Source: Lactonifactor longoviformis DSM 17459 (lineage in GTDB: Bacteria; Bacillota; Clostridia; Lachnospirales; Lachnospiraceae). Taken from it: DNA of 64,000 nucleotides. The notes below the pieces were generated by a model. The model saw only the letters and a list, made by a program, of their open reading frames with translations. It searched no databases and was not told where the DNA came from. The DNA is taken from assembly GCF_900129135.1 (NCBI RefSeq), contig NZ_FQVI01000010.1, forward strand, positions 1 through 64,000, read 5' to 3'. Position numbers and translations under genes: made by a program. Within the stretch, counting starts at the first letter, position 1. Every line of letters starts with the position of its first letter. Positions 25,481 through 34,345 of the stretch are shown one piece after another.

Positions 25481-26407
25481 TTATGCAGATGCTGTGAGAC
25501 GTCCGGCCGGAATGTCGGCCAGGACCTCGTGTTCCCCGTAGCTGGTCACCAGCTCCTGAAGGTGCCGGATGGAAGGGGTCAGGAATTTGTCTTTGTGGTA
25601 TACAAAGCTGAAAGACCGGTTCCAGTCCTGGCGGGCATTGACAAATATGTATACCTTATTTTCCCGAAGCTCCGACTCCAGCAGACGGGGTGAGATTACG
25701 GTAAGACAATTGTTAATTAAAACCGCTTTTCGGATGGAATCCGGAGAGTGCTCCTCAAAGACAGTATGGATCTTTATCTTATGTTTTTCAAGATATTTTT
25801 CGAAAAGCTCTCTGGTTCCGCTTCCCGGCTCCCGCATAACGAATTCTTGTCCCTCCAGCTCGTGAATCGACACGGAGGCCCTGCCAGCAAAGGGATGCTC
25901 ATTGCTGCATGCCAGGACCAGACGGTCTTTGATAAGAGGAACAGACACCAGATCATGGTGCTTTACCTGCCCTTCCACAATGGCTACATCCAGCTCCATA
26001 TTCAGTAATTTCTGTTCAATGTCCTGCGTATTATCTACACAGGCAAAAATATTTATTTCCGGATGATCTTCCCGAAAGTCTTTTACAAGAGGGGACAGGA
26101 TACTGCCCCCAACGGTGAGGGTGGCTCCGATCCTGAGTTTTTCTTTCAGATTATTCGGCGCCATATTATCTTCCATCAGGTCAAACTGAGAGACGACTTG
26201 TTTGGCATATCCGTAGAGAAGTTTTCCTGCCTCTGTAATATACAGCCGTTTCGACAGCCGCTCAAACAGTAGGGTGGTGTAGTGCTCTTCCAGTTCGCGG
26301 ATAGCCTGGCTGACAGAGGGCTGGGTGATATAAAGCGCCTCTGCCGCTGCGCTCATCTTTCCTTTTTCTGCCACTTCTATAAATACTTTCAGATGTCTGA
26401 TTGTCAT
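25481..26407 (-). CDS. LysR family transcriptional regulator
   Basis: 308 residues from the ATG at 26407, behind AAGGAGG on the minus strand. The N-terminal HTH is classical (MTIRHLKVFIEVAEKGKMSA, then ITQPSVSQAIRELEEHY). The effector domain (about 90-300) is of the CysL/CbbR-like class. It is transcribed away from the CoA-disulfide reductase/sulfite-reductase-type genes, and inverted repeats sharing CCTAT/ATAGG lie between them, so it probably controls those sulfur/redox genes. Confidence 0.92.
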   Translation of the reverse strand: MTIRHLKVFIEVAEKGKMSAAAEALYITQPSVSQAIRELEEHYTTLLFERLSKRLYITEAGKLLYGYAKQVVSQFDLMEDNMAPNNLKEKLRIGATLTVGGSILSPLVKDFREDHPEINIFACVDNTQDIEQKLLNMELDVAIVEGQVKHHDLVSVPLIKDRLVLACSNEHPFAGRASVSIHELEGQEFVMREPGSGTRELFEKYLEKHKIKIHTVFEEHSPDSIRKAVLINNCLTVISPRLLESELRENKVYIFVNARQDWNRSFSFVYHKDKFLTPSIRHLQELVTSYGEHEVLADIPAGRLTASA

Positions 26408-26439
26408 AAATGGCCTCCTTATCCAATACAATAACATAT

Positions 26440-26506
26440 AGGTAATTCCTATGTTTTATATAGTATTATATTAGTTTACCTATGATAAATCAAGTGTTAT
26501 CATAGG
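26440..26506. promoter_or_regulatory. Candidate LysR operator sites
   Basis: ATAGGtaattCCTAT (about 26440-26454) overlaps the lysR leader. A perfect 10-bp inverted repeat, CCTATGATAA (26479-26488) with TTATCATAGG (26497-26506), sits midway to the divergent gene. Both share the CCTAT/ATAGG half-site. Confidence 0.55.
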
Positions 26507-26580
26507 AATAGATAAAAAAGCCGGAATGCAGACGGCAGAAACACTGGAACTGCAAAATAAAAGAAAAGAGGCGTATTTTT

Positions 26581-28206
26581 GTGAAAGTATTAATTATTGG
26601 CGGGGTAGCAGCCGGTACAAAGGTTGCAGCAAAATTAAAACGATTGGACAGAAGTGCTGAGGTTACGATTTTAACAATGAGCAAAGAGATCTCTTATGCA
26701 GGCTGCGGTCTTCCTTATTATGTGGGAAATGTGATCCAGGACAGGGATTTGCTGATTGCGAATACACCGGAGAGCTTTGCAAAACTTACAGGAACAGAGG
26801 TCCTGACAGGGATTGAAGTGACTGGCTTAGACAGAGATAAAAAGTGCGTGACTGGGGTAAATGTGGAAACCGGTGAAGTAAAAGTGTATACATATGATAA
26901 ACTGGTGATTTCTACAGGAGCGTCCCCCGTAAAACCTCCCATCGAGGGGATTGACCTGGAGAATGTATTTTTTATGCGTACGCCGGAGGATGCGGATGCT
27001 TTAAAAGCTGCAGTGGACGGTGGAAGCATTAAGCGTGCAGTAGTAGCCGGAGGCGGCTTTATCGGGCTCGAGGTGGCAGAGAATCTGAAGGAAAAAGGGG
27101 TAAAGGTGTCTGTCATTGATATGGCGGAGCATATTATGCCGGGATTTGATCCGGAGATTACAGAGTACGTGGAGGACCATCTGGCGGATGAGGGAATCAT
27201 GGCATTTACCAGTACAAAGCTGGAGGCCATTTTGGGTACAGATAAGGTGGAAAAGGTACAGACCAGCCGCAAGGCCATGAAGGCAGACGCTATTGTTATG
27301 TCTCTGGGAATCCGTGCAAACACAGGCTTTCTGGCGGATACAGGAATTGAGATGATGCCAAACCGGACCATTAAGGTGAATGAGTATCTGCAGACGAACG
27401 ATGAGAATATCTACGCGCTGGGGGACTGTGCCATGGTCTGCAACCGTCTGACAAAGGCAGCTGCCTGGTCTCCTATGGGATCCTCTGCAAATATCGAAGG
27501 AAGAATCGCCGCTAAAAATATTGCCGGTGAAAAGGTTGCCTACCCGGGGGTTCTTGGAACTGGAATTGTAAAACTTCCGGGACTGAATGCAGGGCGGACA
27601 GGACTTTCCGAGACAGATGCGGCAAAAGCGGGATTCCAACCAGTCAGCGTTATGGCAGTAGTGGATGACAAAGCCCACTATTACCCGGGGGCTTCCAGCT
27701 TCATTGTCAAATTAGTGGCAGATGCGAAGTCCAGAAAGTTCTTGGGTATCCAGTGCCTGGGAATCGGCGCCGTGGATAAGATGGTGGATATTGCTGTAAT
27801 GGCATTAAGTATGAATGCGACAGTAGATGATTTGGAGCATCTTGACTTTGCCTACGCACCGCCGTTTTCCACTGCCATTCATCCCTTTGAACATACCGTA
27901 AATGTTCTTCTCAATAAGATGGAAGGTGAATTTGATACCTTTACACCTGTACAGTACAGAGAGGGTGCGGCCGACGGATATCAGGTGATCGATGTTTCCA
28001 TTCAGCCGTCGCTGGAGAACGCAGTCTATGTAGACCTCTCCAGTGTAAACGGGGAACTTCCTCAGTTTGGAAAAGACGATAAACTGCTTCTGGTCTGCTC
28101 TAAAGGAAAGAGAGCATATATGCTTCAGAACCGTCTGAAATACTATGGATATACCAACACCAAGGCACTTGAGGGAGGAACTATTTTTAACGGATCAGAT
28201 TTTTAA
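26581..28206 (+). CDS. CoA-disulfide reductase/NADH oxidase with C-terminal rhodanese domain
   Basis: 541 residues, GTG start. The N-terminal flavoenzyme part has FAD motif IIGGVAAGTKVAAKL and the redox-active Cys in SYAGCGLPYYVG (Cys43-type), followed by the NADH motif VVAGGGFIGLEVAENL (about 150-165) and the FAD-binding IYALGDCAMV. From about 450 a rhodanese domain begins, with catalytic Cys in LLVCSKGKRAY. Such fusions (CoADR-RHD) reduce CoA disulfide, persulfides or polysulfide with NADH. The next gene encodes a siroheme-type reductase, so the pair probably handles sulfur species or oxidative stress. Confidence 0.88.
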   Translation: MKVLIIGGVAAGTKVAAKLKRLDRSAEVTILTMSKEISYAGCGLPYYVGNVIQDRDLLIANTPESFAKLTGTEVLTGIEVTGLDRDKKCVTGVNVETGEVKVYTYDKLVISTGASPVKPPIEGIDLENVFFMRTPEDADALKAAVDGGSIKRAVVAGGGFIGLEVAENLKEKGVKVSVIDMAEHIMPGFDPEITEYVEDHLADEGIMAFTSTKLEAILGTDKVEKVQTSRKAMKADAIVMSLGIRANTGFLADTGIEMMPNRTIKVNEYLQTNDENIYALGDCAMVCNRLTKAAAWSPMGSSANIEGRIAAKNIAGEKVAYPGVLGTGIVKLPGLNAGRTGLSETDAAKAGFQPVSVMAVVDDKAHYYPGASSFIVKLVADAKSRKFLGIQCLGIGAVDKMVDIAVMALSMNATVDDLEHLDFAYAPPFSTAIHPFEHTVNVLLNKMEGEFDTFTPVQYREGAADGYQVIDVSIQPSLENAVYVDLSSVNGELPQFGKDDKLLLVCSKGKRAYMLQNRLKYYGYTNTKALEGGTIFNGSDF

Positions 28207-28294
28207 GAGAAATTCTTTTAAAAAGGGTATCTATTTAGAGGTCGCTGTATTAAAATTAATATAGAATAAATGTAAAAATAGGAGGAAATACAGA

Positions 28295-29248
28295 ATGGCA
28301 ACATTAACAATTAGCCCGGAAGAGGAAAAAAGAGTAAAAGGTCTGGGATTTTTAAGCAACAAAGGCACAGATAACTTTTCAGGCAGAATTATCACAAAAA
28401 ATGGAAAGATTACAGCAGAGCAGCAGATCTGCCTGGGAGAGGCTGCAAAATTATTTGGGAATGGAAATGTGGTATATACCACTCGGCTGACGGTAGAAAT
28501 ACAGGGGATTCCATTTGATAAGATTGAAGAGTTTCGGGCCTACATTGCAAAAGCCGGACTGGAAACCGGAGGAACCGGGTCCAAAGTACGTCCGGTAGTA
28601 TCCTGTAAGGGTACTACCTGCCAATACGGGTTAATTGATACATACGCAATTTCAGAAGAGATCCATGAGAAATTCTATAAAGGCTATGAAAAAGTAAAAC
28701 TTCCGCACAAGTTCAAAATAGCTGTAGGCGGATGCCCCAACAACTGCGTAAAGCCGGATCTGAACGATCTTGGAATTGTGGGACAGCTGATTCCAAACTA
28801 TGACGAAGATAGCTGCAACGGCTGTAAAAAATGTCCGGTGGAGAAAGTCTGTCCGCCACAGGCAGCCAAGCTTGTTGACGGGGTACTGGAAATCGACAAA
28901 GAGAAATGTACAAATTGCGGCCTCTGTGTAGGAAAGTGCAACTTTGATGCCATTGAAGACGGCAAAGTCGGATACAAAATCTACCTGGGGGGGAGATGGG
29001 GCAAACGGATCGCTCTGGGACAGCCGCTGTCAAAAGTATTTACCTCCAAAGAAGAGTTAATGGAAATAATAGAAAAAGTAATTCTCCTGTACCGGGAGCA
29101 GGGAAAAACAGGGGAACGGTTTGCTTCCACCATTGAAAGACTAGGCTTTGAGAACGTGGAAGAACAACTTATGGGGAATGGACTTATGGAAAGAAAGCAG
29201 GAAATCCTGGATGCAAAACTGCATCTGGTGGGAGGAGCAACCTGTTAA
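28295..29248 (+). CDS. Siroheme/4Fe-4S sulfite or nitrite reductase-like protein with ferredoxin domain
   Basis: 317 residues. The nitrite/sulfite-reductase half-domain (about 1-160) has the cluster cysteines SCKGTTCQYG and GGCPNNCVKP, the C-x4-C ... C-x3-C pattern for coupled siroheme-4Fe4S. A two-cluster ferredoxin insertion follows (CNGCKKCPVEKVCPP and CTNCGLCVGKCNF, about 172-212). The size and order resemble AsrC-type sulfite reductases, but no AsrA/AsrB genes are linked; the reductant and true substrate are unknown. AGGAGGAAATACAG precedes the ATG. Confidence 0.82.
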   Translation: MATLTISPEEEKRVKGLGFLSNKGTDNFSGRIITKNGKITAEQQICLGEAAKLFGNGNVVYTTRLTVEIQGIPFDKIEEFRAYIAKAGLETGGTGSKVRPVVSCKGTTCQYGLIDTYAISEEIHEKFYKGYEKVKLPHKFKIAVGGCPNNCVKPDLNDLGIVGQLIPNYDEDSCNGCKKCPVEKVCPPQAAKLVDGVLEIDKEKCTNCGLCVGKCNFDAIEDGKVGYKIYLGGRWGKRIALGQPLSKVFTSKEELMEIIEKVILLYREQGKTGERFASTIERLGFENVEEQLMGNGLMERKQEILDAKLHLVGGATC

Positions 29249-29297
29249 AAATCAAAAAAGGGACAGGGCAGTCTTAAAAAGGGACACCCTGAGTCCC

Positions 29298-29339
29298 AAA
29301 AGGGGACGTGTACTTTCTAGAAAGTACACGTCCCCTTTT
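29298..29339. terminator. 42-bp perfect palindrome, bidirectional terminator between convergent genes
   Basis: The sequence centred on TTTCTAGAAA (29318/29319) is self-complementary over 21 bases each side, flanked by A and T runs. It lies between convergent genes and includes the stop codon and last codons of the minus-strand acyltransferase. Upstream, 29256-29297 has two related AAAAAGGGACA units. Confidence 0.8.
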
Positions 29340-30360
29340 TGCCCCTTTTGTACTTTTTCCCGGGTCCTCTGGGTCCTTTAGGCAATTCTATCCTTGCCAC
29401 TTCGTTGGTAAATTCTACAAATGGCTTCCTGGAAAATACCCACACCAGGCAGACACAGAATCCGAACAGAGCCAGAGTTTCCCACCAGGTATAGATATGT
29501 TCCAACAGATCGGTGGCCTGCTTAAAGCTGGAGTAGGCCAAACCATGGAACAAATAGATGGACATGGTACGGTTGCCCAGACTGGAACAGAAGATTTTCC
29601 TGTCCGGTATCAGGAACATGAGGAGATAGGTCAGGGCAAAGGAGATCCCATAGCAGAGCAGGCGGATGCACATCCCGTCCATATCTGACAATTCCAGATA
29701 TTCGTAGTTGTATCTTCCGTAGAATATCTTGGGAGAGAGACTTCGGTGTATGGGATCGGCATACAGGAAGACGCCTCCAAGGCACAAAAGCAGACCCGCC
29801 AGGACTTTTGTTATGTTATTTCTGTATTTTGTAAGCCACTCTCTGTTAAAATGAATGCCTGCCAGGAAAAAGGGGTAGAATACCACAATCCGGGGTATGG
29901 ACAGGAAGTTGTCGTCCATGCTGCTGCATCCCATGAGAATGCCTGCCAGGATGGCAAAGGGCATATGGATGGCAGCCGGGATCCTGCGGATATAAGGCGT
30001 TAAAAGCCGCCAGACAAACAGTGCCATGAGATACCACAGTGAAAATTTTGGATATAACAGATATAGCTTTGTCTCTTTATGTAGGATTAGAGTATATAAC
30101 AGGTAATACATGAGTTCATATACCAGGTAGGGAATGATAAGCTTTTGCATCAGTTTTCCCGGAGATGTCTGTTTCTTGGAAAAGTATCCTGATACGAAGA
30201 TAAATGCCGGCATATGAAAGGATACGATAAACCATTTCAGCTCATATAAAAAGGGGTTGGAATCGTATCCCTCTTCTATAAAGTGTCCCACTACTACAAG
30301 AAATATAAGCAGGGCTTTATAGTTGTCTAAGAGAAAATCTCTTGTTTTGGGGGTGTTCAT
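29317..30360 (-). CDS. Membrane acyltransferase family 3 protein
   Basis: 347 residues, about ten helices. The start DNYKALLIFLVVVGHFIEEG has the Arg/Lys ... His of acyltransferase-3 proteins, and SFHMPAFIFVSGYFSKK is the second hallmark. These O-acylate cell-surface polysaccharides or peptidoglycan. The C-terminus GPGKKYKRGKKGTCTF is encoded inside the bidirectional terminator palindrome, so the final residues may not be conserved. Ribosome site AAGGAG. Confidence 0.88.
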   Translation of the reverse strand: MNTPKTRDFLLDNYKALLIFLVVVGHFIEEGYDSNPFLYELKWFIVSFHMPAFIFVSGYFSKKQTSPGKLMQKLIIPYLVYELMYYLLYTLILHKETKLYLLYPKFSLWYLMALFVWRLLTPYIRRIPAAIHMPFAILAGILMGCSSMDDNFLSIPRIVVFYPFFLAGIHFNREWLTKYRNNITKVLAGLLLCLGGVFLYADPIHRSLSPKIFYGRYNYEYLELSDMDGMCIRLLCYGISFALTYLLMFLIPDRKIFCSSLGNRTMSIYLFHGLAYSSFKQATDLLEHIYTWWETLALFGFCVCLVWVFSRKPFVEFTNEVARIELPKGPRGPGKKYKRGKKGTCTF

Positions 30361-30590
30361 TACTTGCTCCTTGTTATACTTTGATGTTTCTCGCTGCGTT
30401 AAAAATAATCTTACTACGGGCTTCCTACTTTTGCAAGCGCAGTTATGTAAAAAAATGGATGGCAGACCTTACAGAAATTTGCGGCAAATAAGTTGCATAA
30501 TCCCCCGGGATGTGGAAAAATAAGGGTAAACACACAGACAGAGAAGGATCGTAAGCCGGACGATATTCCGGAAAAATGAGGAGGGACAAA

Positions 30591-31859
30591 ATGAAGATAC
30601 GCTTTTATAATGTAAGAATTCTGACTATGGCTGATGATTTCCGGGTTACCCGCGGAGAAGTTCAGATAAAGGGAAACCGAATTGCTTACGTGGGGGAAGA
30701 AAAACATACCCGGGAGGAATGGGACAGGGAGATAGACGGAGACGGAAATCTGATTATGCCCGGCTTTAAAGATGCCCACACCCATTCTGCCATGACGTTT
30801 CTGCGTTCCTATGCAGATGACATGCCGCTTCTGGACTGGCTGAATAAGCAGGTATTCCCCAGGGAGGCCAAATTAACACCGGAGGATATCTGCCATTTGT
30901 CAAAGCTGGCTATTATGGAATATCTGACCAGCGGAATCACGGCGAATTTTGATATGTATCTGACGCCGGACACCATTGCAGAAGCTTCGGTTACCTGCGG
31001 CTTCCGTACGGTCATAACAGGAGGAATGAACGATTTCACCCAGTCTTTGGAGGAGATGGAAGAGTGGTACTGCGAGTATAACCATTATCATCCGCTTATC
31101 TCCTTCCAGCTGGGATTTCATGCAGAATATACCACATCAGAAAAGCTTTTGGCTGGTCTGGCCGAACTTGCCCATAAATATAAGGCGCCTGTATATACCC
31201 ATAATTCCGAAAGCCTGACGGAGGTACAGCAGTGTCTTGACAGAAATCATATGACGCCCACCCAATACCTGGACAGCCTGGGGCTCTTTGACTATGGCGG
31301 AGGGGGATACCATTGCGTTCATATGACAGAAGAAGATTTAAGGATATTCAAAAAGCGGGGATTGTATGCCATAACCAATCCGGGCTCCAACGTAAAACTG
31401 GCCAGCGGAATTCCTCCGGTAAAGAAAATGCTGGATATGGGGATTCCCATGGCCATAGGAACAGATGGCCCGGCCAGCAACAACTGCCTGGATATGTTCC
31501 GGGAGATGTTTCTCACCACAGGTCTGGCAAAGATTCGGGAGAGGGATGCGTCAGTGGTGGATGCCAACCAGGTATTGTATATGGCTACCGTTGGGGGTGC
31601 AAGAGCCATGGGGCTTCTGGAGTGTGACACTCTGGAGGAAGGGAAGCTGGCAGATTTGATCCTTGTGGATCTTCACCAGCCCAATATGCAGCCTCTCAAC
31701 TGTATCACCAAGAATCTGGTATACAGCGGAAGCAAACAGAATATTAAGCTGACTATGGTAAACGGACGAATTTTATATGAGGACGGATGTTTTACTATCG
31801 GTACAGAGGCGGAAGAAGTTTATAAAAAAGCAAATGAAATTGTTGCAAGAATACAGTAA
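30591..31859 (+). CDS. Amidohydrolase (cytosine/SAH-MTA deaminase-like)
   Basis: 422 residues from ATG 30591 (GAGGAGGGA upstream). Metal-binding motifs of the amidohydrolase superfamily are present: the first pair in GFKDAHTHSAMTFLR (HxH), a later His in QLGFHAEYTT, His in YHCVHMTEED and the Asp in AIGTDGPASNN. The pattern and size fit the MtaD/SsnA/TrzA group, which deaminates S-adenosylhomocysteine, methylthioadenosine or related bases. The exact substrate cannot be told. It stands alone, divergent from the acyltransferase. Confidence 0.85.
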   Translation: MKIRFYNVRILTMADDFRVTRGEVQIKGNRIAYVGEEKHTREEWDREIDGDGNLIMPGFKDAHTHSAMTFLRSYADDMPLLDWLNKQVFPREAKLTPEDICHLSKLAIMEYLTSGITANFDMYLTPDTIAEASVTCGFRTVITGGMNDFTQSLEEMEEWYCEYNHYHPLISFQLGFHAEYTTSEKLLAGLAELAHKYKAPVYTHNSESLTEVQQCLDRNHMTPTQYLDSLGLFDYGGGGYHCVHMTEEDLRIFKKRGLYAITNPGSNVKLASGIPPVKKMLDMGIPMAIGTDGPASNNCLDMFREMFLTTGLAKIRERDASVVDANQVLYMATVGGARAMGLLECDTLEEGKLADLILVDLHQPNMQPLNCITKNLVYSGSKQNIKLTMVNGRILYEDGCFTIGTEAEEVYKKANEIVARIQ

Positions 31860-31871
31860 ATTTGCTATAAT
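31843..31871 (+). promoter_or_regulatory. Sigma-A promoter for the MATE gene
   Basis: TTGCAA (31843-31848), 17-base spacer, TATAAT (31866-31871). It overlaps the end of the amidohydrolase gene and leaves a leader of about 165 bases. Confidence 0.7.
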
Positions 31872-31938
31872 ACATTCCTGAGATTAAATGAAAAGATTAT
31901 GCTGCCCGTATCTATCGCCGGATAGATGCAGGTATAGG

Positions 31939-31993
31939 AGCATCAGGCACGGATTCCAGCAGGCCAGAGGGAATCCGGGACTGATGCTTTTTC
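31939..31993 (+). terminator. Leader terminator or attenuator before the MATE gene
   Basis: AGCATCAG (31939-31946) pairs with CTGATGCT (31981-31988), and inside it GGATTCC (31951-31957) with GGAATCC (31970-31976); a T run follows. An upstream hairpin ATCTATCgccGGATAGAT (about 31909-31926) precedes it. I could not match the leader to a known riboswitch class. Confidence 0.7.
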
Positions 31994-32044
31994 TGTTCGT
32001 GGGGCGGCAGTATATAATTCGGAAGTAGAAAAGGAGAAAGAACG

Positions 32045-33385
32045 ATGAAGCAAAAAGCAGAATTGGGACCGGGAGCCTTTTGGAAATACGTGTCCTTTAA
32101 TATTTTAAGCATGATAGGTCTGTCATGCTTTGTCTTTGTGGATACTCTTTGCATCGCAAACGGAGTGGGAAGCGACGGCCTGGCAGCCCTTAACCTTGTA
32201 ATACCTGTGTATTCACTGGTAAACGGTGTGGGTCTGATGCTGGGGATGGGAGGCGCCACCTTGTATTCTATGGAGCAGGGGATGGGGCAGGGACAAAAAG
32301 CCGACATTGCTTTTACCAGAGCCTGCAGGACGGCGCTTATCCTGGGGGTTCTTTTTACGGTATCTGGTGTAGCCTTCACGAGGCCGCTGGGGGAACTTTT
32401 GGGGGCAAAAGGGAAGGTTATGGAATGTCTGATCCCTTATATGAGGACGCTTCTGGCTTTCTCTGTCCCCTTCCTGTTTAACAATGTTCTGGTTTGTTTT
32501 GTGAGAAATGACAGGAATCCCAGGCTGGCCATGGCTGCCATGCTGACAGGCAGTTTCAGCAATATACTATTGGATACACTTTTTATCTTTGGGTTTGGAT
32601 GGGGGATGTTCGGCGCTGCGTTTGCAACAGGGCTGGCTCCTCTGTTCAGCATGCTGGTGGCATCTGCCCATATCTGGAAGGGAAAGAACCAATTCCGCCC
32701 GGTGAAGTGCCGGTTCCAGGGAAAAGCGCTGGTGAAGCTGATGTCCCTGGGAGGCGCCTCCTTTGTCACAGAGATTTCCTCCGGGATTGTAATCCTTCTG
32801 TTTAATTATGTGATTCTGAATCTGACAGGAAGTGTAGGGGTTGCCGCCTATGGGGTGATAGCGAATCTGGCAATTATAGTAATGTCTATCTTTAATGGAA
32901 TTGCCCAGGGGATTCAGCCTTTGGTCAGCCGCGGCTACGGGAGCGGGGATAGCAAAGCAGTATTTTCCTACGTTAAGCGTGCACTGATTCTGGCAGGAAT
33001 TCTGGGCGTTCTCTGCTGTCTGCCGGGGATCCTTTTCACCCATGAGCTGATAGGCATTTTTAATGGGGGAGGGGATATAGCTTTTGAAGAGATTGCGGCG
33101 AAAGGAATGCCGGTTTATTTTACCGCCTTTCTGACCATGGGTCTTAATATTGTGGCCGCAGCAGTTCTGGCTTCCATTGATCGGGCGAGGGACTCGCTCT
33201 TCATTGCTCTGCTGCGGGGAATTGTGCTCAACGCAGTACTTGTATTTCTTCTGCCGGGCTTTTGGGGGATGCGGGGGATCTGGCTGGTAGTGCCTATTGC
33301 AGAGAGCGTGACTGTTTTACTGAGTTTTTATTACATTTTTAAATATTGGAAATACAGCTGTCTTGTCAGCTGTAAAAACATGTGA
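32045..33385 (+). CDS. MATE family efflux transporter
   Basis: 446 residues, twelve helices in two halves. MATE marks include the family start (FNILSMIGLSCFVFVDTLCI), NLVIPVYSLVNGVGLMLGMG and, in the second half, GGASFVTEISSGIVILLFN. These export organic cations, drugs or toxins using Na+ or H+. It has its own promoter and a leader that can terminate, suggesting conditional expression. Its last codons overlap the candidate operator and promoter of nadA. Confidence 0.9.
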   Translation: MKQKAELGPGAFWKYVSFNILSMIGLSCFVFVDTLCIANGVGSDGLAALNLVIPVYSLVNGVGLMLGMGGATLYSMEQGMGQGQKADIAFTRACRTALILGVLFTVSGVAFTRPLGELLGAKGKVMECLIPYMRTLLAFSVPFLFNNVLVCFVRNDRNPRLAMAAMLTGSFSNILLDTLFIFGFGWGMFGAAFATGLAPLFSMLVASAHIWKGKNQFRPVKCRFQGKALVKLMSLGGASFVTEISSGIVILLFNYVILNLTGSVGVAAYGVIANLAIIVMSIFNGIAQGIQPLVSRGYGSGDSKAVFSYVKRALILAGILGVLCCLPGILFTHELIGIFNGGGDIAFEEIAAKGMPVYFTAFLTMGLNIVAAAVLASIDRARDSLFIALLRGIVLNAVLVFLLPGFWGMRGIWLVVPIAESVTVLLSFYYIFKYWKYSCLVSCKNM

Positions 33386-33391
33386 TATACT
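33354..33391 (+). promoter_or_regulatory. nad operon promoter with palindrome over the -35 box
   Basis: TTGTCA (33363-33368), 17-base spacer, TATACT (33386-33391). The inverted repeat ACAGCTGtcttgtCAGCTGT (33354-33373) covers the -35 element and is a candidate site for the NiaR-type repressor encoded at the end of the operon. Confidence 0.65.
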
Positions 33392-33424
33392 AACGCCAAT
33401 ATGATAATTTATGGGAGGATAAGT

Positions 33425-34333
33425 ATGAATGAGAAGATGGCCGCTGTTGAGCGGCTGAAAAAAGAGAAAGATGCTGTTATATTGGCGCACTATTACGTGA
33501 GAGACGAGGTACAGGAGATCGCTGACTATATTGGAGACTCCTACTATCTAAGTGAGATTGCAACGAAAGTAAAGGAAAAAACAATCGTACTGTGCGGCGT
33601 ATCCTTTATGGGGGAGAGCGCAAAGATCCTGAATCCTGATAAGGTTGTACTGCTTCCGGATGCCCATGCGGACTGTCCCATGGCTCATATGGCGGCAGTA
33701 GAAAAAATCGGGGAAATGCGTGAGAAATACGGGGATCTGGCGGTGGTATGCTACGTGAATTCCACAGCGGAACTGAAAACGCACGCAGACGTCTGTGTGA
33801 CGTCTTCCAATGCCCTTAAAATCGTAAGAGCCCTGCCAAATAAAAATATCTATTTTATTCCCGATGAGAATCTGGGCCGGTATATTGCAGGTCAGCTGCC
33901 GGAAAAAAACTTTATATTTAACGACGGCTATTGCCATGTACATACCGCCATCCGGAGAGAAGACCTGGAAAAGATTAAGGAGTCAAGGCCTAAGGCAGAG
34001 ATCCTGGTGCATCCGGAGTGCAGGGAAGAGATCACAGAACTGGCAGATTATGTGGGAAGCACTTCAGGGATCATACAGTACGCCACTGAGAGTGATGCAA
34101 AGGAATTTATCATAGGGACAGAAATGGGCGTGATGTATGAGCTTCAGAAACGGAATCCGGACAAGAGATTCTACGCTGCCGGCAACACGCAGATATGTCC
34201 GAATATGAAGAAGATAACACTTGAAAAGATTATCGGAGCACTGGAAAGCGGACAGCCCCGGATAGAACTTGAGGAGGAATTTGGGAGGAAAGCACACGCG
34301 CCATTGATCCGTATGCTGGAACTGGCCAAATAG
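33425..34333 (+). CDS. nadA: Quinolinate synthase A
   Basis: 302 residues from ATG 33425 (GGGAGGATAAGT). It condenses iminoaspartate with dihydroxyacetone phosphate to quinolinate and needs a 4Fe-4S cluster. The three ligand cysteines are visible in LCGVSFMGESAKIL, VCVTSSNALK and ICPNMKKITL; family motifs AHYYVRDEVQ, HPECR and GTEMGVMYEL are also present. It is the first gene of nadA-nadB-nadC-niaR. Confidence 0.96.
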   Translation: MNEKMAAVERLKKEKDAVILAHYYVRDEVQEIADYIGDSYYLSEIATKVKEKTIVLCGVSFMGESAKILNPDKVVLLPDAHADCPMAHMAAVEKIGEMREKYGDLAVVCYVNSTAELKTHADVCVTSSNALKIVRALPNKNIYFIPDENLGRYIAGQLPEKNFIFNDGYCHVHTAIRREDLEKIKESRPKAEILVHPECREEITELADYVGSTSGIIQYATESDAKEFIIGTEMGVMYELQKRNPDKRFYAAGNTQICPNMKKITLEKIIGALESGQPRIELEEEFGRKAHAPLIRMLELAK

Positions 34334-34345
34334 TTAGGAGACCGT

